A DNA stretch of 64,000 nt from Pseudomonadota bacterium (GCA_016703895.1 JADJBE010000008.1:62001-126000); one strand, 5' to 3'; shown: positions 8,226 to 18,137, numbered from the stretch's first letter. Numbers and translations are program-made. Notes: generated by a model not told the origin, from the sequence alone.

Positions 8226-9647
8226 ATGGATAGCATCACTCGTCGAAAGTTTCTGCGCGCGGCCGCTGCCGGCGGCACTGCCTATGCGATGGCTCACACG
8301 CCCGGCGTCAGCTTCGCGCAGATGGCCGGTGGCGGTGCGCTCCCGGGTTATAAGGCACTTGTCTGCATCTTTCTGTTCGGTGGCAATGATTCATGGAATG
8401 CGCTCGTGCCACACAGTCAGGCCGAATACGATGTCTATGCCGCGACTCGCGGCGGCTCGCAATCGACTGGTGGGCTGGCGGTCGATCGCAGTGCGTTGCT
8501 ACCACTGAATCTTGCGACAGCTGATCCGCGCGGCTGGCAGTATGGCCTACATCCGGCGATGACTGGCCTTGCCAGCCTGTTCAATGCTGGTCGAGCGGCG
8601 GCGGTGGCGAACATCGCGCCGCTGATACGGCCGACCACGCTTGAGCAGTATCGCAACAAGTCGGTCGAGTTGCCGCCACAGATCTTTTCCCACAACGACC
8701 AGCAGGACCAGTGGCTTTCGCTGCGCGGGCAGTCACCGTCGAAATCCGGCTGGGCCGGGCGCATTGCCGACGTACTGGCCGGCAACCTCGGCGCGCAACA
8801 AACGCCGATGAATATCTCGCTCGCCGGACAGACGCTGTTCCAGACTGGTGAACAGAGCATTCCTTACACGATGGGCAGTGGCGGCCCGGTGACATTTTCC
8901 GGGTTTGGCAACACCGGCCAAGCGCTGGCGCGCCGCACCGCGTTCGCCAATGTCCTCAACGCCAGCTATAGTTCAGTCTATGCGCGCGGCTATGCGACTG
9001 TGCAGAAGCGGGCGTTGCAGCAGGCCGAAAATATCAACTCGGCCCTGAATCCAACGCCACCGCTGCCGGACCTTGTCGCTCTGCCTAACAACCCAGCCAC
9101 ACCACTGTCTGGACTCGCCACGCAGCTGAGGACTGTGGCCAAGATGATTGCGGCGCGGGATGCGCTCGATATGTCGCGGCAGGTGTTTTTCGTCTCGACC
9201 GGCGGTTTTGATACCCACGACGACCAGAATGAAAATCAGCCGGGGCTGCTCGGTGTCGTTAGCGATGCCATGAAGCGCTTCTATGACGCAACGGTCGAGC
9301 TTGGTATCGCGCAGAACGTCGTGACATTCACGCAGTCGGACTTCGGCCGCACACTAACGTCCAATGGTGATGGTACAGACCACGCCTGGGGAGGCGTGCA
9401 GTTCGTTGCCGGTGGCCCGGTGCAGGGGGGGCGTATCGTCGGCACCTACCCACTGCTCAAAGTGGGTGCCATACGCGCGACCGATGGTGCCGATGATGTC
9501 GGCGCAGGTCGGTTTATCCCGACGCTGTCGTCTGATCAATACGCCGCAACCTTGGCGCGCTGGTTTGGTGTCAGCGATGGCAATTTGGTGAGGATTGCAC
9601 CGGCGATCAACAACTTCAGTCAGCGGGATCTCGGTTTTCTGGTTTGA
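8226..9647 (+). CDS. DUF1501 protein with Tat signal
   Basis: About 473 residues, starting at the ATG at 8226, which places a twin-arginine motif (TRRKFLRAA) at residues 5-13 followed by a hydrophobic stretch. An earlier in-frame start would overlap the DUF1800 gene and add non-family sequence. The DUF1501 body has the early LVCIFLFGGNDSWNALVP block, the STGGFDTHDDQ motif and the late FGRTLTSNGDGTDHAWGG block. The His/Asp pattern resembles alkaline-phosphatase-superfamily folds. It forms a two-gene unit with DUF1800. The 3' end overlaps the convergent membrane protein gene by 32 bp. Function is unknown; export in folded form through Tat is inferred. Confidence 0.92.
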   Translation: MDSITRRKFLRAAAAGGTAYAMAHTPGVSFAQMAGGGALPGYKALVCIFLFGGNDSWNALVPHSQAEYDVYAATRGGSQSTGGLAVDRSALLPLNLATADPRGWQYGLHPAMTGLASLFNAGRAAAVANIAPLIRPTTLEQYRNKSVELPPQIFSHNDQQDQWLSLRGQSPSKSGWAGRIADVLAGNLGAQQTPMNISLAGQTLFQTGEQSIPYTMGSGGPVTFSGFGNTGQALARRTAFANVLNASYSSVYARGYATVQKRALQQAENINSALNPTPPLPDLVALPNNPATPLSGLATQLRTVAKMIAARDALDMSRQVFFVSTGGFDTHDDQNENQPGLLGVVSDAMKRFYDATVELGIAQNVVTFTQSDFGRTLTSNGDGTDHAWGGVQFVAGGPVQGGRIVGTYPLLKVGAIRATDGADDVGAGRFIPTLSSDQYAATLARWFGVSDGNLVRIAPAINNFSQRDLGFLV

Positions 9648-10200
9648 GGGCGCCGGCTTCAATCTGGCGCGCAAGTAGTATGACGGCGGCGGGGATACCC
9701 TGACTGTCAGCGTCGTAACTAGGCGACTGACGAGTCGGTAGTCGGCTGCTGGAGATACCACAGTGGTAGGTTGCGCGGCCGGCGCGTAGCCTGATGTCGT
9801 CCGCTGCCGCGAGCCTCGTGCCGCTTGCCTGATCGCGTAGCGTATAGCTGTCAACTTGGGTCTGAAACCAGCGTGAGTTTTCCCGCAGTCGCGAATCCTT
9901 GCTGACCGATACGGTCACACCGTCGCGCACCGCTGCGAGGCTAGCGCTTGCAATTCGCGGTTCGGCGTAGGCAAGGCACAGTGGCTTTAGATGCGCCGCA
10001 CCACTCCAGGCCCATAACGTCGCAAAGGCGAACGGCAGAGCTGGTAACAACAGTAGCAATGCTGCGATACGGAAAAGTCGATGCCGTGCGAGACGTGAGC
10101 GCCACTGTGCTGGCAGCAGATCGGCGGCTGCAAAAAGGGCGATCGACAGCGGGACCGCCGCTAGAACGGCGACAATCGCCCCTAGTGCGAGATCGTTCAC
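9616..10200 (-). CDS. Membrane protein of unknown function
   Basis: I do not recognise this family. A GTG at 10200 is the preferred start because it places a membrane helix immediately after it; an ATG at 10245 would add 15 poorly hydrophobic residues. The product has two strongly hydrophobic segments near the N-terminus (about residues 5-25 and 41-62), then a soluble domain of about 130 residues (DGVTVSVSKDSRLRENSRWF region) with two Cys. The topology suggests an anchored periplasmic or cytoplasmic tail. It converges with and overlaps the DUF1501 gene by 32 bp and diverges from the Ig-repeat lipoprotein. Confidence 0.6.
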   Translation of the reverse strand: MNDLALGAIVAVLAAVPLSIALFAAADLLPAQWRSRLARHRLFRIAALLLLLPALPFAFATLWAWSGAAHLKPLCLAYAEPRIASASLAAVRDGVTVSVSKDSRLRENSRWFQTQVDSYTLRDQASGTRLAAADDIRLRAGRATYHCGISSSRLPTRQSPSYDADSQGIPAAVILLARQIEAGALKPENRDPAD

Positions 10201-10317
10201 AGTGGGGGCGTTCCAGCTTGGACAGCGAGCGGGGACATAATGCACAAGACTGTACGTGAAATCGCTGCCGGTCGGAATTTCGCTGCTGCGAGCGGGCGAT
10301 CTGGCAGCGGACGTGGC

Positions 10318-12885
10318 ATGCTTCGCACTATGAGAGCCGCGTTGTTATCAAAATTGCATGGATCGCTGTCAGCTTGGCTTGCGACTCTGTTAGTCATGAG
10401 CTTGTTGACCCTGTCCGCCTGCACGGGTGTCGGTGGTGGTGGTGGTGACGAAGAGGCGATCGGCAATAACCCGCCGCGTATCACGTCATTGTCTTTCACG
10501 GTGGCGCGTGGCGCCACCTTGAACGGACAGTTGGTGGCGACCGATCTCGACGGCGGGCCGCTCGTGTTCGCGGTGATCGCGAGCACTACCAATGGCACGC
10601 TGGCTGTCCAGCCCAGCGGTGCGTTTACCTATACGCCAAACGCCAACTTTACGGGTCCGGATACCTTTGTGGCGCGCGTCACCGATCCGCCAGGCGCGGC
10701 GACGTCGGCCACCGTCACGATCACGGTTACCGCGCCAGTCAACCGCGCACCGACGCTAACGACCACGACGTTCACCGTGCAGGCGGGCATGACGCTGAAC
10801 GGCCAACTGATCGGCGTCGACCCGGAGGGTGGCGCCGTGACGTTCGCAGTGGTCACGACGACCGCGAATGGCACGTTGGTGCTGCAGCCCACCGGCGCGT
10901 TCACCTACACACCGAATGCCGGCTTCACCGGGCCTGATCCATTTACCGTCAGGCTCACGGACCCGCAGGGGACGGCCTTCACCGGCACGGTGACCATTAC
11001 GGTCACCGCCGCGCCCAATACGCCGCCCACCTTGACCTCAACCGCGTTCACGGTGGTCAGCGACCGGCCGTACAACGGGCAGCTGACGGCCACTGATCTT
11101 GAGAACAACCTGCCGATCACCTTCGCGCGTGAGAGCAATCCGGCGAACGGCACGGTCACGGTGGCAGCTGATGGTACGTTCACCTATACGCCCAACGCCG
11201 CGTTTGTTGGTACAGACACGTTTCAGGTGCGGGTGACTGATGCACTCGGCGCCTCGAGCGTCGGCACCGTGACCATGACGGTTACCGCCAACCGGGCGCC
11301 GGTCGCAGTCGACGATGAATTCACCTATCCGACCGGCAGCGAGGTGACGCTGCCAGTAACTGACAATGACAGCGACCCGGACAACGATCCGCTGACGGTC
11401 GAGATTCAAGGTACGCCGTTCGGTGGCACCGCCACGGTTGTCGGTGGCACCTCGATCCGCTTTCAACTGCCGGTCCCCAACTTCCAGGGCTTCGTGCGCG
11501 CGCAGTACCTGGTTCGCGATCCCGGCGGTCTCGCATCCAACATCGCGACAGCGGTCGCATTCGTCGGTACGCCGCCGTTTCAGATCGCCTGGCTCGGCGA
11601 CGAGTTTACCGCTGGCACTAATGAGCTGGCGCTGGCCGACTTGTTAGTGCCGCCGCGCCGTGTGAATGGGCCGCTGGCATCCGGCAGTGTCGATCGATTT
11701 ATTGTGGCCGACAACGCGAGTACCTTCGCATACACGGTTGGCAACCGGCAGGCGTTCTTTGCGACGGCCGCCGCGCTGGGTACCGGCAACCCGCTCTATG
11801 GGCCAATCGTTGCACCATCGCAGCACGTACGAACGACCGTGAGTGCCGACGGCGCGCGCATCTGCTCTACCTACTTTGATTCCGGCGGTGCCGGTACCTT
11901 CCGCAGTTTCGTGTTTGCTACGGCGAGTCCGGGCGCCGGCACAACAGTAGCCACAACCAACCATCCGATTTGCTTTGAGTTTTCCCCCGCTGGCAGCGAT
12001 CTCCTGTTTCTGGGGCAGTCCGCGGCAGTGGGCACGGACCCTGCCATCTACCGCGCAACCGCTGCCGCGCCCAGTACGCAGACACGTCTGACGCGGCCGA
12101 CGGGCTTCTACACCGACGGCGGTTGGCAGACCGACCAGGTATTTGTGGCGCCGGATTTCTCACGCGTACTTTTCCGCCAGACGCGCGCGTCGAACAATCT
12201 GCGCGCTGTCTATGAACTCACCATCGCCAATCCGCAGAATGAGTCTCTGCTGAGCGAGGAGTTCACGGGCTTCGGTCGGCCGGTGGCGTCGCGCGACCGC
12301 AATCGGATCACGTTTGCCACGGCCACAGCCAGCCCGGAGATCTACGGCTACGACCGCGTCGCGCCGCAGAGCCGCGTAACGCTCTATCCGGGTGGTCCGA
12401 ATCTCGCGCCCACGATCCCGGTGTTTGCCAATGACGGCTCTCGCGTCGCGTTCGTCGAGCAGGATCTTGCGAACTTCGGCACGCCGCCAGTACTTTGCGA
12501 TACCGCTTTCGTCGGGCCCTTTGGCTGCACCTCGCTGCTAACAGGGTATTTCATCAACTCGACGGGTCTGCAATACGACGCCAACGGTTCGTCCATCCTG
12601 TTCGCTGGCTTGCAGACCAGCGGTGACTTCCGTCTGCTGGAGCTACCGCGCAACACCCCGGGTGTACCGACCACCCTGTCGCCGAACGCACTATTCACGC
12701 CTCCCAGCCACCAGTTCGCACAAACCGACGATTCGGCCGTGATCGCGGTGGCGCTGCGTGCGACGGCCACAGGCCCGTTGCAGGTTTACTTGATCAACCG
12801 CGCGGTGCCGGGCGAAGCGCTGCTGATCAGCAATGCAGGCGCGGCCAGCATCGCGGCCAGTTCGATTCGCTTTGTCGCGCGCTAA
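10318..12885 (+). CDS. Large lipoprotein with tandem Ig/cadherin-like repeats and a propeller-like C-terminal half
   Basis: About 855 residues from the ATG at 10318; an alternative ATG is at 10330. A lipobox-like LTLSAC follows a hydrophobic core, then a Gly-rich linker. Three closely related repeats of about 91 residues and a fourth diverged one follow, each ending in the tailing pattern GAFTYTPNAxFxGxDxF, typical of bacterial Ig/cadherin-like surface proteins. The remaining 430 residues contain spaced SADGARI, PDFSRVLF and NDGSRVAF strands, as in TolB-type beta-propellers. The protein is most likely displayed on the outer membrane. It is convergent with, and overlaps by 4 bp, the SulP gene. 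Binding partner unknown. Confidence 0.82.
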   Translation: MLRTMRAALLSKLHGSLSAWLATLLVMSLLTLSACTGVGGGGGDEEAIGNNPPRITSLSFTVARGATLNGQLVATDLDGGPLVFAVIASTTNGTLAVQPSGAFTYTPNANFTGPDTFVARVTDPPGAATSATVTITVTAPVNRAPTLTTTTFTVQAGMTLNGQLIGVDPEGGAVTFAVVTTTANGTLVLQPTGAFTYTPNAGFTGPDPFTVRLTDPQGTAFTGTVTITVTAAPNTPPTLTSTAFTVVSDRPYNGQLTATDLENNLPITFARESNPANGTVTVAADGTFTYTPNAAFVGTDTFQVRVTDALGASSVGTVTMTVTANRAPVAVDDEFTYPTGSEVTLPVTDNDSDPDNDPLTVEIQGTPFGGTATVVGGTSIRFQLPVPNFQGFVRAQYLVRDPGGLASNIATAVAFVGTPPFQIAWLGDEFTAGTNELALADLLVPPRRVNGPLASGSVDRFIVADNASTFAYTVGNRQAFFATAAALGTGNPLYGPIVAPSQHVRTTVSADGARICSTYFDSGGAGTFRSFVFATASPGAGTTVATTNHPICFEFSPAGSDLLFLGQSAAVGTDPAIYRATAAAPSTQTRLTRPTGFYTDGGWQTDQVFVAPDFSRVLFRQTRASNNLRAVYELTIANPQNESLLSEEFTGFGRPVASRDRNRITFATATASPEIYGYDRVAPQSRVTLYPGGPNLAPTIPVFANDGSRVAFVEQDLANFGTPPVLCDTAFVGPFGCTSLLTGYFINSTGLQYDANGSSILFAGLQTSGDFRLLELPRNTPGVPTTLSPNALFTPPSHQFAQTDDSAVIAVALRATATGPLQVYLINRAVPGEALLISNAGAASIAASSIRFVAR
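10468..11289 (+). repeat. Three tandem ~273-bp repeats encoding Ig/cadherin-like domains
   Basis: Units at 10468-10740, 10741-11016 and 11017-11289 each begin with an Asn-x-Pro-P-type boundary and encode about 91 residues. Shared blocks are TLNGQL, NGT, FTYTPNA and the TVTITVTA ending. A fourth diverged unit follows from 11290. These are internal gene repeats and not mobile DNA. Confidence 0.85.
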
Positions 12886-14585
12886 CTGCCGTTTACTCGA
12901 TCGTCGCTCGCTTGGACGAGCGCGAGCGCGGCTTCGATCGAAGGCGCGTAGCGCACTGAAGGCTCCGCCAGACCTTGGGCGACGAGGTCGCTTTGCACAC
13001 TGGTCCCCGCGCCAGACAGCACGACGCTGACGCCGCGTTGCGCGGCGCGTCGGACCAGGCCGTCGATGGTGTTGGCAGCGGTGGAGTCGACAAAAGGTAC
13101 AGCCGAGAAATCAATGATCAGATGGCGATGCTGATCACCAATCCGTTCGAGTATCGAGCCGATTGAAGCTGCGGCGCCGAAGAAGAACGCACCGCTGATC
13201 CGATAGATCAGTACCTTTGGATCGGCCGTTTCGCGACTATCGTAAGGGCTGCGGCCGCCAGCCGCGTTGTCAGCGGTGTCTTCAGCCACAAACGGTGTGT
13301 GCGTCTCGACGGCGGTCGTCTCCGACATGCGCTTGATGAACAGCAACATGCCCAGCACCGAGCCGACAATGATCGCCTCGGCGAGATCACGAAATATCGT
13401 CAGCGCCAGGGTCGCCAAGACAACGATCGCATCGCCCCAGGACGCGCGAACCAAAGTCGCCAACGCCTGCTTTTCCACCATGTTCCAGGCAACCACCACG
13501 AGCACGCCCGCCAGGCACGCCAACGGGATGTAGCTCGCGAGCGGGGCGGCGACCAGGATGAACAGCAGCAGAAACAGCGCATGCAGCATGCCGGCGATCG
13601 GACCGTGCGCACCGGCACGGACATTGGTGGCGGTGCGGGCAATCGTACCCGTGACACAGATGCCGCCAAATAGCGGCGAGGCGACGTTCGCGACGCCTTG
13701 CGCGACGAGCTCGCAGTTGGAGCGGTGGCGGCGGCCGGTCATCCCATCCGCGACCACCGCCGAGAGCAACGATTCGATCGCGCCCAACAACGCGAAGGCG
13801 ACTGCGCTGGGGAATACTGCCACAAGCTTGGCGAGATTCCAGTCGGGTAGCCGCGGCATTGGAAAACTTGCGGCAATACCTCCAAACCGGCTGCCTATGG
13901 TCTCGATCGGCAATTGCCACAAGGCCGCTGCTGCACCCGCCGTGGCGACCGCGATCAACATCCCAGGCCAATTGGGGCGCAGGCGCTTCAGGCTTGCAAT
14001 GCCAGCAATGGTCAACAGCGAGACGGCGACCGTGGCGGGATTGAGCGTTGGCAGGGCGTGCCAGAAGACAGGTAGTTTGTCCCACAGCAACGCGGGTTCA
14101 GCCGAGTCTAGCGTGAGCCCAAGGAGATCCTTGATCTGCGAAATGAAGATGATGACCGCGATGCCGCTCGTGAAGCCGACCGTCACAGGATACGGAATGA
14201 ACTTGATGTAGGTGCCGAGCCGCAGCAGACCGATCGCACACAACATCAGGCCCGCCAACAGCGTCGCTAGCAATGCACCGTCCATCCCGTGTGTATGGAC
14301 GGTTGCCGCGACCAGCACGATGAACGCGCCGGCTGGTCCGCCAATCTGAAAGCGACTCCCACCGAGTGCCGAGACGAGAAAGCCGCCAATGATTGCCGTA
14401 TAGAGACCTTGAGCCGGTGTTGCGCCGGAGGCAATCGCGATTGCCATTGACAAGGGCAACGCCACGATCGCCACTGTTAGCCCGGCCAATGCGTCGGCGC
14501 GCAAGTGCGAGAGGCGATAGCCCTCGCGCAGGACAGTGACCAGTTTGGGAGTAAAGAGCTCGGCGAACGTTGGCCGCGGCGTCAT
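12882..14585 (-). CDS. SulP (SLC26) family anion transporter with STAS domain
   Basis: This 567-residue inner-membrane transporter has a long transmembrane region (about residues 30-420) that includes the family segment LPLSMAIAIASGATPAQGLYTAI and the FQIGGPAGAF motif. A C-terminal cytoplasmic STAS domain follows (about 450-560, with LIIDFSAVPFVDSTAANTI). Family substrates are sulfate, bicarbonate or dicarboxylates; which one applies is not visible. Its start overlaps the hslU stop by 4 bp (ATGA), so it is the last gene of the leftward dapF-hslU run. Attachment of a SulP gene to hslVU is not a pairing I recall as standard. Confidence 0.92.
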   Translation of the reverse strand: MTPRPTFAELFTPKLVTVLREGYRLSHLRADALAGLTVAIVALPLSMAIAIASGATPAQGLYTAIIGGFLVSALGGSRFQIGGPAGAFIVLVAATVHTHGMDGALLATLLAGLMLCAIGLLRLGTYIKFIPYPVTVGFTSGIAVIIFISQIKDLLGLTLDSAEPALLWDKLPVFWHALPTLNPATVAVSLLTIAGIASLKRLRPNWPGMLIAVATAGAAAALWQLPIETIGSRFGGIAASFPMPRLPDWNLAKLVAVFPSAVAFALLGAIESLLSAVVADGMTGRRHRSNCELVAQGVANVASPLFGGICVTGTIARTATNVRAGAHGPIAGMLHALFLLLFILVAAPLASYIPLACLAGVLVVVAWNMVEKQALATLVRASWGDAIVVLATLALTIFRDLAEAIIVGSVLGMLLFIKRMSETTAVETHTPFVAEDTADNAAGGRSPYDSRETADPKVLIYRISGAFFFGAAASIGSILERIGDQHRHLIIDFSAVPFVDSTAANTIDGLVRRAAQRGVSVVLSGAGTSVQSDLVAQGLAEPSVRYAPSIEAALALVQASDDRVNGS

Positions 14586-15919
14586 AAAATGTAGCGGCTG
14601 AGATCCTCGTCCTTGGCCAGATCCCCGAGATGCTGGTCGACGTAGTCGGCATCGACCACCAGCGACTGGCCGGGTACGTCGGAGGCGTCGTAAGACACCG
14701 TCTCCAGCAGACGCTCCATCACGGTATGTAGCCGGCGGGCGCCGATATTCTCGGTCCTCTCATTGACGCTGAACGCGATCTCGGCCAAGCGCCGCACGCC
14801 AGCCGGAGCAAACTCCACTTGCAGTTTTTCGGTCGCGAGCAGCGCCTGATATTGGGTTGTCAGCGAGGCGTCCGGCTCGGTCAGAATGCGCACGAAATCC
14901 TCGACCACCAGCGGTCGTAACTCGACCCGAATCGGAAACCGGCCTTGCAATTCCGGAATCAGATCTGAGGGCTTGGAGGTGTGAAAAGCACCGGACGCGA
15001 TAAACAAAATGTGATCGGTCTTGATCGGCCCGTACTTGGTCGCCACGGTACTACCTTCTACCAACGGCAGGAGGTCCCGCTGCACGCCTTCGCGCGAGAC
15101 GTCCGCGCCCATCGTGTCCTGGCGACGCGCAATCTTGTCGACCTCGTCCAGGAAAACAATACCGTTTTGTTCGGCGTTCACCAATGCACGGGCCTTGAGC
15201 TCATCTTCGTTGACGAGTTTGGCCGCTTCTTCGTCTGTCAGGAGCTTGAGCGCTTCCTTCACTTTGACCTTGCGTGTACGTGTACGGCCATTGCCAAGAT
15301 TCTGAAACATCGACTGCAGCTGCTGTTGCATTTCTTCCATGCCAGGCGGCGCCATGATCTCGACACCGGCCGGCAGCGCACGCAGGTCGATGTCGATGTC
15401 GCGCTCATCGAGTTGGTGCTCGCGCAGCATTTTGCGGAATTTCTGGCGTGTCTCGGCGTCGCGTGGCGCAAGCTCCGCGTCGGTCGAGAAGCCCGTCATC
15501 TTGGGTTGCGGCAGGAGCGCGTCCAGCACGCGTTCCTCGGCCGCGTCGGAGGCGCGGTTGCGTACCTTCGCGGTTTCTTCCTCGCGCGCCATCTTCACGG
15601 CGACATCGGCGAGGTCCTTGATGATCGAGTCGACCTCGCGACCAACATAGCCCACTTCGGTGAATTTGGTCGCCTCCACCTTGACGAAGGGGGCGTTGGC
15701 CAGCCGCGCTAACCGTCTTGCGATCTCGGTCTTGCCGCAACCGGTGGGGCCGATCATCAGGATGTTCTTCGGCGTGATCTCGCTGCGCAATGGCTCTTCG
15801 ATCTGCATGCGCCGCCAGCGGTTTCTGAGCGCGATCGCCACCGCGCGCTTGGCGTCCGACTGACCGACGATGTGTTTGTCGAGCTCGCTCGCGATCTCGC
15901 GGGGTGTCAGGTCTTTCAT
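14582..15919 (-). CDS. hslU: HslU, ATPase subunit of the HslVU (ClpYQ) protease
   Basis: The 445-residue AAA+ unfoldase feeds substrates to HslV. It opens with the family N-terminus (TPREIASELDKHIVGQ), has Walker A GPTGCGKTE at about residues 57-65, Walker B FLDEVDK at about 256-262, the intermediate I-domain between them, and a C-terminus ending DLSRYIL that inserts into HslV pockets. Length matches the usual 440-450. The ATG overlaps the hslV stop by 4 bases, giving a coupled hslV-hslU pair. No heat-shock promoter was identified; the pair appears to be transcribed with the xerC-side genes. Confidence 0.97.
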   Translation of the reverse strand: MKDLTPREIASELDKHIVGQSDAKRAVAIALRNRWRRMQIEEPLRSEITPKNILMIGPTGCGKTEIARRLARLANAPFVKVEATKFTEVGYVGREVDSIIKDLADVAVKMAREEETAKVRNRASDAAEERVLDALLPQPKMTGFSTDAELAPRDAETRQKFRKMLREHQLDERDIDIDLRALPAGVEIMAPPGMEEMQQQLQSMFQNLGNGRTRTRKVKVKEALKLLTDEEAAKLVNEDELKARALVNAEQNGIVFLDEVDKIARRQDTMGADVSREGVQRDLLPLVEGSTVATKYGPIKTDHILFIASGAFHTSKPSDLIPELQGRFPIRVELRPLVVEDFVRILTEPDASLTTQYQALLATEKLQVEFAPAGVRRLAEIAFSVNERTENIGARRLHTVMERLLETVSYDASDVPGQSLVVDADYVDQHLGDLAKDEDLSRYIL

Positions 15920-16464
15920 ACCGATTTCAATTCTTCGATGACGAGATTGCGATTGGTGTAGATGCAGACGTCGGCCGCAATGGTGAGCGAACGCTCGACG
16001 ATCTCCCGTGCCGCGAGTTCGGTGTTCTGCAACAGGGCACGTCCGGCCGACAAGGCGAACATCGAGCCGGAGCCGATTGCCGCGACGTCGTCGTCTGGCT
16101 CGATCACGTCGCCGTTACCGGAGATCACAAAAATATTTTTCGGGTCACCTACCAACAACAGCGCCTCGAGCTTGCGCAGATAGCGGTCGCCGCGCCAGTC
16201 TTTGGCGAGCTCGATCGCCGCACGCGTAACGTTGCCGAACTTATCCAGCTTGCCTTCGAAGCGTTCGAACAGCGTGAACGCGTCGGCGGTGCCGCCGGCG
16301 AATCCGGCCAGCACTTTGCCGCCGCCCAAGGGTCGCACTTTACGGGCGTTGCCCTTCATCACGGTGTTGCCGAGGGTCACCTGGCCGTCGCCACCGAGCG
16401 CGATCGCGCCGTTGCGACGGACCGCCAGTATCGTGGTGCCGTGGGGATCGAAGCTAGTCTGCAT
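15916..16464 (-). CDS. hslV: HslV, peptidase subunit of the HslVU protease
   Basis: The 182-residue N-terminal-nucleophile threonine peptidase forms double hexamers capped by HslU. The mature protein should begin at the catalytic Thr of TTILAVRR (residue 10). The preceding nine residues therefore form a short propeptide, as in Xanthomonas-type HslV and unlike E. coli, where only Met is removed. The body has the GGDGQVTLGNTVMKGNARKVR block and the GSGSMFALSAGRALL active-site region. It is coupled to hslU by a 4-bp overlap and lies 20 bp after xerC. Confidence 0.95.
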   Translation of the reverse strand: MQTSFDPHGTTILAVRRNGAIALGGDGQVTLGNTVMKGNARKVRPLGGGKVLAGFAGGTADAFTLFERFEGKLDKFGNVTRAAIELAKDWRGDRYLRKLEALLLVGDPKNIFVISGNGDVIEPDDDVAAIGSGSMFALSAGRALLQNTELAAREIVERSLTIAADVCIYTNRNLVIEELKSV

Positions 16465-16484
16465 GGCCTGCCTGTCGTCCGGAC

Positions 16485-17428
16485 TTAACGGTCCTTCTTG
16501 CGCGCGCGCGGATGCGCAGCGTCGTAGATGCGGGCCAGATGCTGAAAATCAAGGTGTGTATAGATCTGCGTGGTCGCGATGTCGGCGTGGCCAAGCAATT
16601 CCTGCACGCCACGCAGGTCGCGGCTCGATTCCAGCAGATGAGTGGCAAACGAGTGCCGGAACAGGTGCGGATGGACCCGTTGCGGCAAGCCGCGTCGGCG
16701 CGCCCAGTGCTGGATGCGCTGCTGCACAGCTCGAGCTCCCAGGCGGCTGCCATTGCGCCCGACAAACAGGGCCGGTTCGTCCGCTTTTGCCAAGGCGCCG
16801 CGTTCGCGCCGCCAGGCCGTGATCGCGCTGCAAGCCACGCGCCCGACCGGCACGATCCGCGTCTTGCCGCCTTTGCCCAGCACCCGCACGGTGCGATCGC
16901 GCAAGTCGACACTGGTCAGATCCAGGCCGACCAGTTCGGCAAGGCGCAGGCCGACGAGTAGAACAGCTCCATCATGGCGCGGTCGCGGACCGCGATGGCG
17001 TCGTCGGTCGGAATCTCCAGCAGCTGGAAGATTTGATCGACATCCAGCGTGTTGGGCAGGCGCTTCGGTGCTTTGGGCGCACGGATTTCCACCGCCAGGT
17101 TGCTGCGCAGCTCGCCTTCGCGAATCAGATAACGGAAAAAGCTGCGCGCGGCAGATAGCTGCCGCTGCACGCTGCGCGGACCGAGCCCGCCCGCGTGCGA
17201 GCGCGCCGCGAACTGCCGTACATGCTGACTATCGAGCTTGCGCCATTGGTCGATGCCGAGTGACTCGCAATAGTCGACCAGTGCGTTGAGGTCGCGCGCG
17301 TAGTTAGTGCTGGTGTGAGTGGAGAGGCGACGCTCGTTCGTCAGATGCCCGACGAAGCGCAGGGGCCAGGCCCGCAGTTCGTCGCCTGCAGCGGTTGGCA
17401 CGTTAGCGATGCGTGAGCGCGTCGGCAA
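16485..17428 (-). CDS. xerC: XerC tyrosine recombinase, interrupted by a one-base frameshift
   Basis: This recombinase resolves chromosome dimers at dif with XerD. The N-terminal SAM-like domain (STNYARDLNALVDYCESLG) and core start are in one frame (16916-17428). The catalytic core (TRIVPVG with its Arg, HLFRHSFATHLL, LGHADIATTQIYTHLD with the Tyr) is in another (16485-16904). The frames join if one C is added at 16951-16952: the plus strand reads ggccgacg where family sequence (YSSGLRLAEL) needs one more base. All catalytic residues remain, so this is probably a sequence error. The start may be the ATG at 17428 or the GTG at 17401, one base after the DUF484 stop. Confidence 0.9.
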
Positions 17429-18113
17429 TCAGCTCGCCCATGCGCTGCAAGAACTCGGTGCTCATACCCGGATGAAACCGCTCACGTTCCGCACTACCGA
17501 GTGCCAGCAGGCCGATCGGGTTGGCACCCGCCGACAACGGCACCAGTGCCACAGAGCCGATCTCGGAAGCGTCCGAACCGAATAGAAAAGCCCGCTGAGA
17601 ATCGCGCACCTGGCCGCAGCGCGGTTTGGCGACGCCAAACAGATTCTCGAAGCTCTTCAGCTGCGGGTCATCCAGCGAGACTTGTCGCAGGAAACGTTCG
17701 CCAGCCGCTTGCGCCATGGCGGGCTCGACCTCCGTCAAAATGAGCGTGGCGTGGAATGAATCGAAGTCCTCGCGCAGCGAGGCTTCCAGCGCGGTTACCA
17801 CATGCACCTTGTCGGTGGCGCGCATCAAGCGGCGCGTGAAACGATGAATACGGTCTGACAGTTGATCGTTGGCGCGCGCAACGCTGACAAACTCGGCCAA
17901 CTTGCGGTCCGTGGTCTGGCGCTGTTCGCGCAGCACTTCCACTTGCCGCTCGATCAGTGAAATCGAACTGCTGCCGCGTGCATGGGGCAGGCGCAGGCGG
18001 GCCAGCAAGGGCGTCTGCTGTTCAAAAAAATCCGGGTGCTGGGTGAGGTGGCGGATGACTCGCTCCTCGTCGGTTTCCTCGACAGGCAATCCCCGCGCGG
18101 TCTGTGTCGTCAT
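17403..18113 (-). CDS. DUF484 family protein
   Basis: The 236-residue protein is of the DUF484 family (GAF-like fold) that lies between dapF and xerC in many gammaproteobacteria. It begins with the family segment VIRHLTQHPDFFE (about residues 19-31), continues into a helical stretch (SLIERQVEVLREQRQ) and then a GAF-like domain with the VALVPLSAGANPIGLLALGS block. No catalytic residues are known. The dapF stop is 24 bp upstream, and its own stop overlaps or abuts the xerC start, so it is a middle gene in an operon. Confidence 0.93.
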   Translation of the reverse strand: MTTQTARGLPVEETDEERVIRHLTQHPDFFEQQTPLLARLRLPHARGSSSISLIERQVEVLREQRQTTDRKLAEFVSVARANDQLSDRIHRFTRRLMRATDKVHVVTALEASLREDFDSFHATLILTEVEPAMAQAAGERFLRQVSLDDPQLKSFENLFGVAKPRCGQVRDSQRAFLFGSDASEIGSVALVPLSAGANPIGLLALGSAERERFHPGMSTEFLQRMGELIADALTHR

Positions 18114-18137
18114 GAAAAAGCCATCCCCTGATCTGTG

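Noticed and set aside
13387..14085. 232-residue open frame in another frame of the SulP gene
   Set aside because: The SulP frame has an unbroken, motif-bearing 567 residues. This frame is a high-G+C shadow with Arg-rich composition.
15916..16464. HslV with a nine-residue N-terminal extension as a novelty
   Set aside because: A short propeptide before the catalytic Thr is known in xanthomonad-type HslV, so it is noted but not reported as new.
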